A stretch of 64,000 bases of DNA from the NCBI GenBank assembly GCA_958510825.1, contig OY294049.1, forward strand, positions 30,160,774 to 30,224,773, given 5' to 3'. Position 1 is the stretch's first letter. Every line of letters begins with the position of its first letter. The notes beneath the pieces are model-generated. The model ran no database searches and had not been told where the DNA came from. It saw only the letters and a program-made list of their open reading frames with translations. Both the position numbers and the translations under genes were made by a program. Of the stretch, positions 1 to 11,975 are shown piece by piece. The DNA is from Brachypterus glaber. Its lineage: Eukaryota; Arthropoda; Insecta; Coleoptera; Kateretidae.

Positions 1-1576
1 ATTTTCCTGACTTTTCCCGGTTTTCCAGGAAAATTTTTTGATTTTTCCCTGACCAATAAGGAGAGTCTTATGACAAAAAACGACTTTTTAATTTTATTTT
101 CTATTCGAATAGGGCGTATTTAATTTATGGATACTAAAATTAGGGTTCTAATACTTTTTTAATAGTTTACTTACTAGACAATAAAAAAAAAGTATTTGCT
201 TTCTATTTATTTAATGAAAGTAAACAAAAAAAACAAAATAAAATTATAACTAAAAAAAAACAAATACAGCCTTCATAAATCGAAAAAAATATAAACAAAT
301 AAAAAAAAATACGAATAAAAAACAAGCACAATATTAGCGCCACAGGCGAACATTTTTAAAACAATATGCAAAAAAGTAATTATTAAACAGTAAACTAAGT
401 CTTCACAAATAAAAAAGAAAAGATGAATTTATTTCAAAAAACGCGAAATATGCGCCGCAGGCGAAATTTTTTAAATTATATGCAAAAAAAGTAGATAAGT
501 TATTAATTAGGCCTTCACGAATTAAAAAAAAAAATACATGCATTTGTAAAAAAAGCACAAATTAGGACAGCAGACGAAAATTTTAATTAACACATAAAAT
601 AATTCGCAAAAATATAGTTTTTTTTTGCTTGTTTCCTACTGCTTTATAGCTAATAACAATTTCGTAGGTAAAAATATTACAAAATATTGCAAAAAAGAAC
701 TTGTTTGGTAAATTTGGTTTTTGACAGGCAAACCTTTTATAAAGAAATATAATGTATGCGCCGCAGGCGAAAATTTTTCAATAAATAAGGTTTAAATAGC
801 ATTCTGTGGATTGAAAATATTAAGCAGTTTTCTAAAATATGGCCTCTGGCAATCATTAGAAAACTTTTTTTAATTTATATAATTTTTCTTAAATTTTTGC
901 TTTTTTCAAAATTTTCCCTGACTTTTCACAAAAATCTTTTATAAAGAAGTATAATGTAGGGGCCGCAGGCGAAAAATTTTAAAATAATATGCAAAAAAGT
1001 AATTTTAAAACAAACCAAGCCTTCTTAAATAAAAAATAATATATGAATTTATTAAAAAAAACACATTTGCAAAAAAGTAGATAAAAATAAGTTATTAAAC
1101 AAATTAGGCCTTAGAAAGTTAAAAAAAAAATAATGCATTTGTAAAAAAATCACAATATTAGGGCCGCAGGCGAAAATTTTAATTAATACATGAAAGAATT
1201 CGCAAAAGTATAGTATTTTTTTGCTTGTTTTCTACAGCTTTATAGCTAATAACAATTTCGTAGGTGAAAATATTAAAAAATATTGCAACAAAAATCTTCC
1301 TTGACAAATTGGTTTTTGACAGGCAAACCTTTTATAAATAAATATAATGTATGCGCCGCAGGCGAAAAATTTTTAATAAATAAGGTTTAAATAGCATTCT
1401 GTGGATTGAAAATATTAAGCAGTTTTCTAAAATATGGCCCCTGGCAACCATTAGAAAAATTGTTGCTTTTTTCAAAATTTTCCCTGACTTTTCACAAAAT
1501 TCCCTGACTTTTCCCGGTCGGTCAAATTCCCTGACTTTTCCCGGTTTTCCTGGTTTTCCAGAGAGTGGCCACCCTG
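1..1576. repeat. Duplicated TIR-type repeat block
   Basis: AT-rich non-coding DNA. A segment of roughly 570-600 bases occurs twice in direct orientation (about 345-925 and 945-1,500). Each copy carries 'CCGCAGGCGAAAATTTT', 'GCTTTATAGCTAATAACAAT', 'GACAGGCAAACCTTTTATAAA' and 'TAGCATTCTGTGGATTG' in the same order. Both window start and block end (1,480-1,576) carry 'CCCTGACTTTTCCCGG' and a 'GTGGCCACCCTG' end. Such sequence recurs at the termini of some animal DNA transposons; I base this only on its look. No coding capacity is evident; the short open frame through the GKPGKPGKVREF-like stretch is translated terminal repeat. Confidence 0.6.
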
Positions 1577-1956
1577 AGAACTCAAATTGAAGTTTGCGAA
1601 AAAAGTTAGTTTTTCGGATCGCGCCCTCCAAAAACATTTTTATAAAACCTTTTATGAAAGTATTGAATAATAGGTAGGACTCTATGCAAAAAATTATCGA
1701 CCAATTTTATCGGCCAATTTAAGTTAATTATTAACGGTTTTATAGCATTTTGATTTCATTTATAATAAAATGTACTTCTACATACTATGTAAAAAAATTC
1801 AAAACGTTGTAAAACCGCTAATAATTAACACTTACTAAACTTTTAAACTTGTCGATACTTATTTGCATACATTCAACACTTTTGTAAAAATTTTTTGTTT
1901 GGTCGGGGGGGCGATCCCAAAAACTAACTTTTTTCTCAAACTTCAATTTAAGTTCT
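1577..1956. mobile_element. Small inverted-repeat element (MITE)
   Basis: About 380 bases bounded by imperfect inverted repeats of roughly 80 bases. The left end 'AGAACTCAAATTGAAGTTTG' pairs with the right end 'CAAACTTCAATTTAAGTTCT', continuing through 'AAAAAAGTTAGTTTTT' and 'GATCGC'. The middle (around 1,720-1,830) is again partly self-complementary ('AATTATTAACGGTTTTA' with 'TAAAACCGCTAATAATT'). No coding capacity. A target duplication is not clear. Confidence 0.6.
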
Positions 1957-2094
1957 GCTGGAGCAGAACTTGTCTACTTGGTATCGGTATAAACCTACAT
2001 AAATATGGTGTGGGTTTCATTACTCATAACCGACCCAGACAGCACAGTATAACTATTAGATATCCAGGGGATATACTTTCTGGATATTGAGTAT

Positions 2095-2125
<31 letters not shown>

Positions 2126-2238
2126 CCACTATTTACAGGATAGCCCAATTACAAATAGGGAATAAAAAAGAATATAAAAATATTACTTAAAAATACATAA
2201 AAAATGAGATTTTAAAAAGAAGAAAATAGAAATTTAAG

Positions 2239-5087
2239 TTATAAAAAAAAAAGATTTTTTATGGTAGTGATGTTACAGCCGAATATATCGAATATTTCAC
2301 AAAACTGATTTGCATACTTACACATCTGATGTAATGGAGAGTGGCTAAAGGCATTTGTTCGAATGTTTGGTAGATAAAAAGTCGTTTGAGATCTTATTGG
2401 TAAACGTGGAACAGAAAAATTAATTAAATTTAGTATTTCGGAACAGTCCAATGATCCATGAATTATACTATGTAAAAAACATAAATAAGTCGTAATTCGG
2501 CGGTTTTCCAAGCTCATCACAGAAAATCTATTGTAAAAAACCTCGTTAGATGTACCTATATCAGGATATACTCCATCTAGTTTAAAGCAAACGTACTTTA
2601 AAAATTTCCTTTGAATATTTTCAATTTCAATTATGGTTGTTTTGTAGCCCGGTGACCAGATGATAGATGCATAATTTAATTTAGATAGTAAAAAAGCATT
2701 ATACAGTAAAAATAAAGTTTCAGCTTCATGAAATTCTCTTGAGTTTCTTACAATGCAACCCAGAATTTTATTGCAGGATGATACTAAACTTAAAATATGT
2801 TCCGAGAATGTTAACTTTGTGTCAAAAACAACTCCCAAGTCTTTAAATGAGTTTACTCTATTAAGAATATCGTTGTTTATAGTATATAAGAACTCAATGT
2901 TATTTTTCTTTGTAGAATAAGTAGCAACATTACATTTTTTTATGTTTAAGTATAATTTATTTCTAACGCACCATTCATAAAGTTTATTAATGTTTTCTTG
3001 AAGTTTTCTGCAGTCTTCTAGATTAAATATTCTTAAAAAAAGCTTTAGATCGTCAGCGTACAATAAACATAACACATCAAGAATATCGACAATGTCATTT
3101 ATAAAAAGAATAAAAAACAAAGGTCCCAACACTGACCCCTGTGGTACACCGGATGTTACAAGGATAAGAAATGATTTTAAACCGGAAAATAAGACATACT
3201 GATAACGATCACCAAAATATGATTTAAAAAATTTTAACAAGTCCTCAGAAAAAGAAAAGAAAACATCAAGTTTTTCAAGTAGGATATCATGTTTAATTCC
3301 TTCGAAAGCTTTTGTAAAATCCGTATATATTACGTCAGTTTGAAAACCCAAGTGTATGGATTCCTTTAAAAATTGTGTAACACAAAACAAGTTAGTAGTC
3401 GTTGATCGATGTTTAACGAATCCATGCTGTTTTTCAGAAATTAAGTTTTTTACATGAGCATATATACGAGAATGCAGGACAATTTCAAAAACCTTGGAAA
3501 AATTGTTGATTATAGTAATCGGTCTGTAGTTTGAAATTTCAGAACGATCTCCTTTTTTAAAAATGGGAGTTATCTTTGACATTTTCCAACACTCTGGAAA
3601 CACACAAAGCTTAAGAGATAAATTGAAAAGTGTTTTTAATGGTAAAGCCAGCACCTCAGCACAATCTTTTAAAATAAAAGCAGGAATACCATCTGGACCA
3701 CTCGTCATTTTAGGCTTAAGCTTTTTCAGTGCTAAACGAACTTCGTTTTCCGATATATTGTTAATAATAAGACTGTTTTGATAATTATTTTTTAATTGAA
3801 ATTCAGGCTGTACATTAGACTTTAAACTAGATGCAGGATATGATGACTCAAAAAACTTCCCAAAAGCATTTGAAATATTTTGAGGGTTTGTGTAGGAATT
3901 ACCTTCATAAAACATTTCAGTAGGATAGCTACTATTCTTGGTACTCTTTATGTGATTCCAAAATTTTTTTGGTTCATTTTTTATTGAAGTCTCAACATCA
4001 TTCATATAGGTACTGTAACTATCATCAATATTACGTTTAATTGAAGCACGCAAATCTTTAAATAAATTTAGTTGTTCAATATTTTGAGTTCTTTTGTAAT
4101 TTTTCCAGACCTTATTTTTTAATTTAATATTTTTAATAATAGCAGAATTAAACCAAGGAGGGTAGGTGTTTTTTCTAGTTTTAGATTTAATTTTAGGCAC
4201 ATCATCAAAAATAGAAAAAAGCGTAGAATAAAACTCTTCACAAGCTGAGTTTACATTTGAATGCTGAGATATAAAATTCCAGTTCGTTTCATAGATTTTG
4301 CGATATAAAGTTCTAAAATTTGCTTTTTTAAAATTATAGGAAAAATTTGATTTTAAAAAATTTGACTTGCAGCGTTTTTTTGAACACGTAGGAATTTGAA
4401 TTACAAGAGATGGGTGATTTTCATCTTCTTTAAGCATCACATCAACCGCTCTATCTACTGTGCAAGTAAAGTTAGACAGAACAAGATCTAGCATTCTGTT
4501 TAAATAGTTACGTGTTGTGTTTTGTTGTGTAATATTTAAAAAGTCAATTAAATCCAAAAATATATTAATAATTTCAGATCTTTTGTTTTCATCTAGGTAT
4601 AAGTAATAGTCTGTTATGTTAAAATCGCCTAAAATTAATACATTTTCATTAAAGTCTATATTTAACGAACAAAATGCTTCAAAAACTTTTTGATATATGT
4701 TGGAATATAAAGATTAAATATATTATAAAGAAAGCCATCTATTTTAACTTTAACACCTATAATATCTACACTATTTAAATCTTTAAAGTTAGAATTACTT
4801 AAGTCAATTTTTGTGGCTTGAATTTCTCTTTTAACTGCTATTAATGCTCCCCCACCTCTGTCCACACCTAAAAGGTCGTATCTCCTATCCGCACGAAAAA
4901 CATTATAATTTAAATTAAAAACCTCATTATCAGGTGTATAATCATGCAACCACGACTCTGTAAAAGCAATAATGTCAAAATTGGTGCTAACAAGGGATTT
5001 TTTTAATTGACCAAGCTTAGTATTTAAACCCCGCGTATTTTGATAATACACAGTTAAATTTTGGGTGGGTTCTGGTAAAAAACTAAC
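2239..5087 (-). pseudogene. ORF2: APE endonuclease + reverse transcriptase, one frameshift
   Basis: Nicks DNA and reverse-transcribes the element RNA at the target. The N-terminal part (about 5,087-4,690) shows endonuclease motifs: YQNTRGLNTK, FTESWL, RADR and GGGALIAVK. The frame then shifts by one base in an AAAAAG run near 4,685-4,697. The second frame (about 4,690-2,239) resumes with LILGDFN and runs without stop through RT motifs: TPIFKKGD, NYRPITI, KQHGFVKHRST, YTDFTKAF, GVPQGSVLGPL and the catalytic LLYADD (around 3,050). The C-terminus is the usual cysteine/tryptophan-containing tail without RNase H. There is no ATG at the head; the frame opens inside the end of ORF1, so translation by overlap or reinitiation is likely. 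Only the single frameshift separates it from an intact enzyme. Confidence 0.85.
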
Positions 5088-5089
5088 GG

Positions 5090-6205
5090 TTAATTCGACT
5101 TAAGGCCCAAATTGGATTTTAACTTTTGTAATGCTTGTTGGTAAGTATTACAGTTTTCATGATCCCAGGCAGCATGATTAACATTGATATCGGGATTTTT
5201 GTTTTTTAAACTGCTACAGTTGACACATTTACTATTTTTTACCTTGCACTCATTGATAGCGTGTGCACCCCCGCATTTTGGACAAGACAATTCTTTTTCA
5301 CAAGACTTTGACGAATGGTTTAATCCATTGCAATTAAAACATCGTGATATTTCAATTCCATCATAAACAATACAATTATCAAGACCTATAGTAACATAAC
5401 CACACTCCATTACCTGATTATAACTCGATATATCCAACTGTAACAAGGCTTGAAAAACACTTTTATTTTTTTTAGTAGGCCAGATTTTAATTATTTTTAA
5501 ATTAGTGGATTGACCAAAAATGGCTGTATTCTGCTTGCACATTAGGTTTATAATTTCATCATTTGAACGACCTTCAGACAGACCGACGATTTTAATTCTA
5601 GGATAGATCCCTTTTAAATTCCGAATTTCGTATTTTTCCTGTAGTTTCTCATCTGCAAGTTTCTTCAATTTATCACATTCATCCTTATTTTGACAGTTTA
5701 TAAGCAATCCTCCATCTTTTATTGTTTTCACCGTTTGGATGTTTATTTTCGAATGCAAAGTATCTATATTTTCCATGATTTCATTTTTTGTAGCTGAATT
5801 TCCTTGTGAAATCTTTGGCTTAATAACAACACTATTTTCTGAACATATGCGTAGCTTACTTGCATAAGTTACGCCTGCTTGTGTGGCACTTATTTGTGAC
5901 AGTTTTTCCATAGCATCATCCATAAATTTTGTTTTTATAGAATCAAACATTGAATTTATTTCTAACATAACACTTGAAAATTTGCTATCTAAATATTCTT
6001 CAATGGTTTTATCTTCGAATTTCATACAATTGCTGCATTTCCATGTTAACCCTGGTATTTTGTTAATTAGCTCCTCAAGATTATTAAGGTCATCGGCTTC
6101 CAATTTTGTTTGTATACATGCAGTATGAAAACATTTTTTGCAGGACCTGCAAAAAACCGAGTCTTGCTGCCGGCTTATCTTTGACTCGCAAAAACCGCAC
6201 ACCAT
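5090..6205 (-). CDS. ORF1 protein with PHD-like finger and CCHC knuckles
   Basis: 371-residue intact nucleic-acid-binding protein of the LINE. Residues about 3-60 form a C4HC3 PHD-like finger (CGFC, CRSCKKCFHTAC, WKCSNC). Residues about 65-110 are helical (a short coiled coil is plausible). A middle domain at about 150-260 resembles an RNA-recognition fold. Three zinc knuckles follow: CFNCNGLNHSSKSC, CPKCGGAHAINEC and a third CVNC...H...C. Starts at an ATG 25 bases after the ATTTCATTGG context. PHD-bearing ORF1s are known in CR1- and Jockey-group elements. It should coat element RNA; the PHD finger's ligand is unknown. No stops or frameshifts seen. Confidence 0.8.
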   Translation of the reverse strand: MVCGFCESKISRQQDSVFCRSCKKCFHTACIQTKLEADDLNNLEELINKIPGLTWKCSNCMKFEDKTIEEYLDSKFSSVMLEINSMFDSIKTKFMDDAMEKLSQISATQAGVTYASKLRICSENSVVIKPKISQGNSATKNEIMENIDTLHSKINIQTVKTIKDGGLLINCQNKDECDKLKKLADEKLQEKYEIRNLKGIYPRIKIVGLSEGRSNDEIINLMCKQNTAIFGQSTNLKIIKIWPTKKNKSVFQALLQLDISSYNQVMECGYVTIGLDNCIVYDGIEISRCFNCNGLNHSSKSCEKELSCPKCGGAHAINECKVKNSKCVNCSSLKNKNPDINVNHAAWDHENCNTYQQALQKLKSNLGLKSN

Positions 6206-6429
6206 TTTTCCAATGAAATGTTTACCCGAAATTGTTTAAATTAAAAAAACAGCACTTGATTGTGGCACATTTATTGTTTATAACACTGTCATTATATTAA
6301 AGGGCATTTTATTTATAACTTGTGAAAGTTTCAAATTTTTACAGAAAGTTTAACTAGTATATTTATGTCAAATTAACGGAGCGATATAAAATACGTGAAT
6401 ATATGAATCATAATCAATAATAATTTCCA

Positions 6430-6720
6430 GTGGATAGCCTGGACTGACATTAGATATCCCATGGACATCCAAATGTCCGCCTATATACAGGATATCCACA
6501 AGATATCCATTGGACATCTATTTTTTAATCTCCCTAAAGTATATCCATGGATATCCATTAGATATCCATCATAGATATCCAGGATATTCATGGATATATC
6601 CATGATGGATCTCTAATGGATATCCAATTGAATACATTTTAGGAAGGTTAAAAAAAAATAGATGTCCAGTTCATATCTTGTGGATATCCTGGATATATTT
6701 TTTTTTCTGTCATTCGGCTT
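6430..6720. repeat. Palindromic GATATCC-rich repeat
   Basis: A 290-base block built from short self-complementary words such as GGATATCC, CCATGG, TGGATATCCA and GACATCC. At larger scale it is an inverted repeat: about 6,485-6,545 ('CAGGATATCCACAAGATATC' onward) pairs with about 6,635-6,700 ('GATATCTTGTGGATATCCTG' in complement). It directly abuts the 5' end of the LINE, and similar sequence lies at its 3' end, so it was probably the insertion target. No coding potential. Confidence 0.65.
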
Positions 6721-6826
6721 ATAAGTTTGTTTATTGCAAACAAAATTTATTATAAGGTTTATTACTATTAATAGTAATAGGGAATTAAATAAAATTTGTT
6801 TGCAATATCAAACTTATAAGCTGATT
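6717..6826. repeat. 110-base hairpin
   Basis: 'CTTATAAGTTTG' followed by 'TTTATTGCAAACAAAATTTA' on the left is matched in complement by 'TAAATAAAATTTGTTTGCAA' and 'CAAACTTATAAG' on the right. The centre 'ACTATTAATAGT' is itself a perfect palindrome. The arms are about 35 bases. It may be a small foldback insertion. Confidence 0.6.
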
Positions 6827-6861
6827 TACGGAAAAAATATTGAATAAAATTTAGTGCCTTG

Positions 6862-7148
6862 GGGGTCGTCCATAAAATACGTCACACTTTTTTATGTTTT
6901 TGCAAAATTTTCAACACAGTGTATAGTAAAACTATGAAGCAATTCCGAACGGCAAAATATGAAGAGATAAATTGAACTATTCTAAAAAATTCTGTCAGAA
7001 TGTAAAAAAATAATTTTGAGTAGGTCAATAAAATGTTTGGTGTGACGTCACACTCGACGAACCCCTCCTCCCCTCCTCCATGTAACACTTCGTCACAAAT
7101 GCCTGACCCCCCCCCCCTAAAGGTGTAACGTGTTTTATGGACGACCCC
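6862..7148. mobile_element. MITE with GGGGTCGTCCATAAAATACGT ends
   Basis: 287 bases. Its left end 'GGGGTCGTCCATAAAATACG' pairs with the right end 'GTTTTATGGACGACCCC'. The inside contains a C-rich stretch and 'GTGACGTCACAC'. Elements with this 'GTCGTCCATAAA..ACGT' terminus are common in insects and are usually treated as non-autonomous DNA transposons; that attribution is from general knowledge. No coding capacity. Confidence 0.75.
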
Positions 7149-7189
7149 TTGTTCCGCCATGGTAATCAAATAATTGTCAAAATCAATGA

Positions 7190-7600
7190 CAATGAGTAGA
7201 GATGTGTGTGGGTAGAGATATGTGTGAGTAGAGATGTTTTTGAGTTCTGTGTGAGTAGAGATGTGTGTGAGTCGAGGGGTTTATTTATTGGACAATCCTT
7301 GTACACCTATTCAACAATCTTCTACAATCCTTGACAATTTCTTCTTTCACAATCATCTGCAATCTTTCAGAATCCTTCACAATCATCTACAATCTTCCTC
7401 AATCATCCGAAATCTTCCCACAATCTTTAACAATCTTCATTAAAATTTTCTACAATCTTTTTGACAATCTTCCACAATCCTTTGATTCTCACTATCCTTG
7501 TACACATTTTTTCAATAAATAAACCTCTCGGTGTGAGTAGAGATGTGCGTGAGTAGAGATGTGATGAGTAGAGTTGTGTGTCACCCTATTTCTTTGTTCT
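7190..7600. repeat. GTGTGAGTAGAGAT minisatellite
   Basis: Degenerate tandem units of about 14-16 bases ('GTGTGAGTAGAGAT') flank 7,274-7,529 on both sides (7,190-7,273 and 7,530-7,585). The interruption is a separate terminal-inverted-repeat insertion. Confidence 0.7.
7274..7529. mobile_element. 256-base inverted-repeat insertion with CAATC minisatellite core
   Basis: Ends 'GAGGGGTTTATTTATTG' and 'CAATAAATAAACCTCTC' are near-perfect inverted repeats of 17 bases. The interior (about 7,300-7,490) is itself a run of 11-14-base units of the form 'CACAATCTTCTACAATCCTT'. It splits the GTGTGAGTAGAGAT array, so it arrived after the array formed. Confidence 0.6.
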
Positions 7601-8697
7601 TTGCAACTTTTTAATTTTTTTATCAAAACAGTGTTGTTTTTGAACTATTTTAAGGTAAATTTTTGCGTTTTAGCATTTTATTGTCTTAAATTGTATCTAC
7701 TGATTGCATTAGCGTAATAGCTGGATGTTGTCCATATAGAAAGTCTAGTTTCTCATAAAACTGAAAATCATTCCCAGAACCACTTCTATTAATTGCTTGT
7801 TTTTTTCATATTTTAATTCAGTACATAGTTCAGTTTTAGACTCTAAAACGCTTTTATTCTGTAAAGCCATCTGATCCATTCCATTTTTAAATAATCAATA
7901 CTTTCAACATTCTTTTTAAAGCTGTAATTGTTGAATTTCATGTTAATGTCCATAGAGTCTGGATAGTACGGTACATCAAAGGCATTTGTCTTACTAAGAC
8001 TAAGACAGTATTTTTATTTTAAATTATTTGGCTAATGCAAGTATGATTTATTTTTTGTAATCCATGACTTTCAATTTCGTTTATGGTCAGTCTTAATATT
8101 TTGTTTACCTAAAATAGAAAAGTAAATATTAAATTTCATCTATTTTGGTTTTAAAAAATGGTATATTGCACTTCCCAAATACTTGAAAAAATTATTTTTT
8201 TCGAAAAAGTTTTCAAATAAACAAATTTTTAATTTTTTTTAATAAATTTTCTTTTTGCGAAAAACAAAAAAAAAAATAATAATAAAAAAATTGAAAAAAA
8301 AATTCAAAATTTTTCATTTTTTTTTTGTAAAATTTATCCTTATAATAAAAGTTATTTTTCCTGAAAAAATTACGTTAATTGGAGATCTCTTTCAGCCTTT
8401 TTCGATTTGTTTAAAAGTTCAACCCCCCATAACTTTTTCGTTTTTGGGGGGATTACTTCCAAAAACAATAGGGTTCTTTCTCTCGTAGAACTTAATTTTT
8501 CCTGAAAATTTCAAGTCGATCCGATTATTCGTTCTCGAGTTATCGTATGATATGATATAAAATTGTATAATGTAACAAAATAATGGGTTTGATTTACTTG
8601 AAAGCTTATTTCTTCTTTCTAGTGCAGTTAAATAAAAGCTTGTTCTTAAAAATGTTTTTTTACTATACATTTTTTGTGATATCATTGAAATCCATTA
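7600..8697. other. Non-coding stretch, nothing recognised
   Basis: AT-rich with long A and T runs (8,190-8,330). I see no open frame with family resemblance, no RNA gene and no clear repeat boundaries. Confidence 0.5.
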
Positions 8698-9139
8698 GGG
8701 GCTGTTCAAGAATGACGTCACCTCCATAGGGGGGAGGGGGTTGATCAAAAGGTGACGAAAAGTGACGAAGGGGGTGGGGGTCTGGAAAAACGTAAAATTT
8801 TAAACAGGTTTAAAAAAAATACTTAAAGATTTTTTTTTAAACAAGTACAACATAAAAAAAATACAATAAATTTTTCTGCCTAAATAAGATCATATAGACA
8901 CTTTTTAATTCTAATTTAAAACTATTTTTATTAAAATACAATATATCCAGCTCATGTAGAGATGCAAATGGCTAGCAAAACAACTTTACACTACAATTTT
9001 TCAAGAACACTTTGACATGAAGACTTGAAATTTGAAACAATTTTTATCTACTGTCATTTTTTTCTGTTTTTTCTGTGTCTAAACAAAAGTGTTAAAAGGT
9101 GACGAAGTCAAAAATAGGTGATCATTCTTGAACAGCCCC
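8698..9139. mobile_element. MITE with GGGGCTGTTCAAGAATGA ends
   Basis: 442 bases with inverted ends 'GGGGCTGTTCAAGAATGA' and 'TCATTCTTGAACAGCCCC'. Internal 'GGTGACGAAAAGTGACGAAG' and 'GTGACGAAGTC' words lie near each end. Similar in style, but not in sequence, to the MITE at 6,862. Non-coding. Confidence 0.75.
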
Positions 9140-10850
9140 GTACCAGGACACAACTTAATTTTTTTATAAAGTGGTATATTAAGAAAATTAACAAATTCAA
9201 GACTGGTAATTTAAGAGGTTAATCACAGATTTCTTAAAGGCTTTTCATATTTACCGTTTGATTTTGGAATGGTTTGGTTATGTGTAGTTGAACCAATTAG
9301 TAGTAAAATCTGTGACCATGCTTTGAGAGTGGTTATAGCATTTGGTTATTATTACATCTTTTTCTAATATCTTCTTTCTTTTTTATATGTAAACATTCGC
9401 AGTATAAACTAATGTTTTTCACATCTTATCTTTTCTATTTATAAATTAAAACAAAATTCTTGTATTTTGAGCAAAATCTATAGACTATTTATCTTGACAA
9501 AACATACAAAATACACTACTTATAGCTTATGTTTACTACAGTAACTGTCAGTGTAACCAATACATTCAGATGTATTGGTAAATAATTTAAACCAATCTAT
9601 TACCAATCATAACCATAAGTGCAACTTTGGTAACTAATACGAAAAGCCTTTTACTTGTTTTATTATACATACCTTAAAGTCTGAAATCCAAATTTTTCCT
9701 CTTTAAAACTAAATTTATGTACAAAAGATAGTGTCTTAGACCATCAGTTCCATTCCGATTGAACAACCATCAACTTTTTTTTCTTTTTCATATCACTTCA
9801 CACTGTATAGCCTCAATTAATTATTCTTTTTTAATGCTGTTCATGGCTTCTGTCACAGTAACTGGTTTGGACTATTTACTGCAAAATACATGTGAAAAGC
9901 ATTTTTTTCGGAGGTTGTGATTGCACGGTTCAACAGAACTACAAATTTCTGGTACACTGGAACTAATGCTAACGCTAGAGACAGGTAACAGTGCTGGGTA
10001 ATTTCAATTCAATTTCTTGGCCCCTTCCAAAAAACTAGTGTCCAATTCGTCAACGTTTTCGGTACTTATCCACAGATATCACATGTTCAAACACCACTTT
10101 GTCGTTTTGTTTCGATTTTTCGTGGTTTCTATCAGTTTTTTTCACCTGCGTTATTTTTGTCCACTGCACCCACGTTTTTCTTATCACTATCACAGTTTTC
10201 AAGCCAAATGACGTCTCTGTTGTCAAAAATTTACCTGACGGAGTTGAAATTTCTGTTTTCAATTAAAATTTAACAATTTCACATTTACGCTTGTTACTTT
10301 TTAGGTTATGTCCGTGTGGCAACATCGCTCTGATTCAGGACTGTTTACCAATTGAACTTAATGGCGTGCTGTTAAAAAGGCGTGTTTTTTAAAAAAAATA
10401 TAACTCGACAACCAATGTGTACATTTTTTTTTTGTCTCCGGAAAACATTTCAGTTTGGTCCAGAGAATGGTTTTTTTTTTCTGAAACTATTTATGAATCA
10501 TCCTGTATAGGTAAAAAAAAATAAAAATGTCTTATAAAAAAAAACAAATACATACAGCGTAAATGGATGTTAAAAAAGCTTAAAAATTAAGTATAAAAGT
10601 CAAAATAAATAGATAAAAAGACATTACATGATAAAATAGACAAATTAAAATAACAAGTTAAAATAGGATTTAAAGAAATAAAATAAAATAAATTATAGAG
10701 CAAATTATAGAGCAAATAAAAAAAATCAAATAGACTAAATAAAAAAGATAAAATACACAAAACAAAAACCAAATAAATAAAAAATAACAAAATAATAGAA
10801 TAAATATATAAAACTAAACAGAAAAATCATAAGAATAATATTCTTCTAAA
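9140..10850. other. Non-coding stretch, nothing recognised
   Basis: No coding region I can identify. 10,500-10,850 is A-rich and may be the 3' UTR of the neighbouring minus-strand RT fragment. The 10,017-10,262 open frames on both strands show no family features. Confidence 0.4.
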
Positions 10851-11975
10851 TTATATACACACTTATTTATTACAATATTTTTTATGTGTAACTTAAATGA
10901 GTTAAAGTTTTCAATTTTACGAATTCTTAGTGGTAGTGAATTGTACAGACTAATACAATTGTACAATGGCGATTTTTAAAATTTAGCTGTTTTATGTGTA
11001 GGGATTTTTAACAAGTCATGCCTGGTATGATAATTATGTTCATCCGAGATAAAAACAAATTGATCCAGGATTTTTTAGTAAAACATAAACATTTAAGAAT
11101 ATACACAAAGCAAGCAGTTAAGAGTTTTTTAGATTTAAATAATTCTCTTCAGCTATCTCTGTAACCTAAATTGAAGATCAACCGCAAGATTCTTTTTTGC
11201 AACACAAACTCTTTCAAAATGTGTGGAGGAACCCCAGCACATTATATTAAAAGATAAATGCTAATATTTCAAAGCAAAATATACATTAAGCAATGCAGAT
11301 AAATTTAAGGAGCTTTTAAGCTGTAAAATGCCGAAATATGCACTGTTGAGTTTCTTACATATATGGTCAATGTGGCACTCCCAGCTTAAATTTTGGTCAA
11401 CAATTGTCCCCAAAAATGTTGTATTATTGCAAATGATAAGTTTTTGGGAAGTTTAAAATTTAAAGGTACTGGCTTACGGTTAAACAGGTTAAGGGCAACT
11501 GTTTTTTGTCCATTTAACATAAACTTGTTTCTTTGGCACCAAGTACTTAATTCGTCCATTGTAAGTTTGATTAATCTAAGCAACTTTTCCAAGCATTTTG
11601 CAAAAATAGTTATGGTGGTATCATCCGCAAAAACTATCATAATACCTTTGTAAATAAATAGATGCAAATCGTTAATAAAAATAAGGAACAATAATGGACC
11701 CAAAATAGAACCCTGTATTGATGCCATGCGGTTGGGATGTGTATTCACCAATACTAACTACAATGGATCTAAGTTCCATATAAGATTCTATCCACTTTAA
11801 AGTATTTTCTGGAAAACCCATAGCACGCATTTTCTCAACTAAAAATTCAGGAGAAACAGTGTCAAATGCTTTTGTTAGGTCAAATAATAAAGCTATGACA
11901 TAGTAACCTAAATCTACCTTTGAAAATACACAAATATAATATTGGATAAACTTAACTTTAAGTCATTATTTAAAA
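10850..11975 (-). pseudogene. 5'-truncated non-LTR RT fragment
   Basis: Minus-strand remains of a Jockey/CR1-type RT in several frames. Around 11,890-11,780 are LFDLTKAFDTV and a thumb-like SYMELRS. At 11,700-11,620 are GSILGPLLFLIFINDL and the catalytic FADDTT. Around 11,560 is WCQRNKFMLN, then the C-terminal tail with W-C-H and LYNSLPLRIRK-like segments down to about 10,850. Frameshifts lie near 11,740 and 11,400 and several stops occur beyond 11,200. No endonuclease is present, so the copy is 5'-truncated. Confidence 0.75.

Larger units (their letters stand above)
2086..6428 (-). mobile_element. Non-LTR retrotransposon, nearly full length
   Basis: A complete two-ORF LINE on the minus strand. 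Its 5' end is near 6,430; ORF1 is at 5,090-6,205, ORF2 at 2,239 to about 5,090, and a (TAAA)n tail at 2,086-2,124. APE-type endonuclease and RT motifs are in order, and ORF1 has a PHD-like finger plus CCHC knuckles, as in CR1/Jockey-group elements. DNA on both sides (around 2,050-2,085 and 6,440-6,470) carries 'ATTAGATATCC', so the element seems to have inserted into a GATATCC-rich repeat. One frameshift in the endonuclease is the only obvious break, which suggests a fairly recent insertion. Confidence 0.85.

Noticed and set aside
1332..1637. GKPGKPGKVREF protein
   Set aside because: Translated terminal repeat of a DNA transposon; the same words occur at the window start and have no start context or conserved domain.
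10017..10262. Overlapping open frames on both strands as a gene
   Set aside because: Short, no domain or codon signal, no splice or promoter support.
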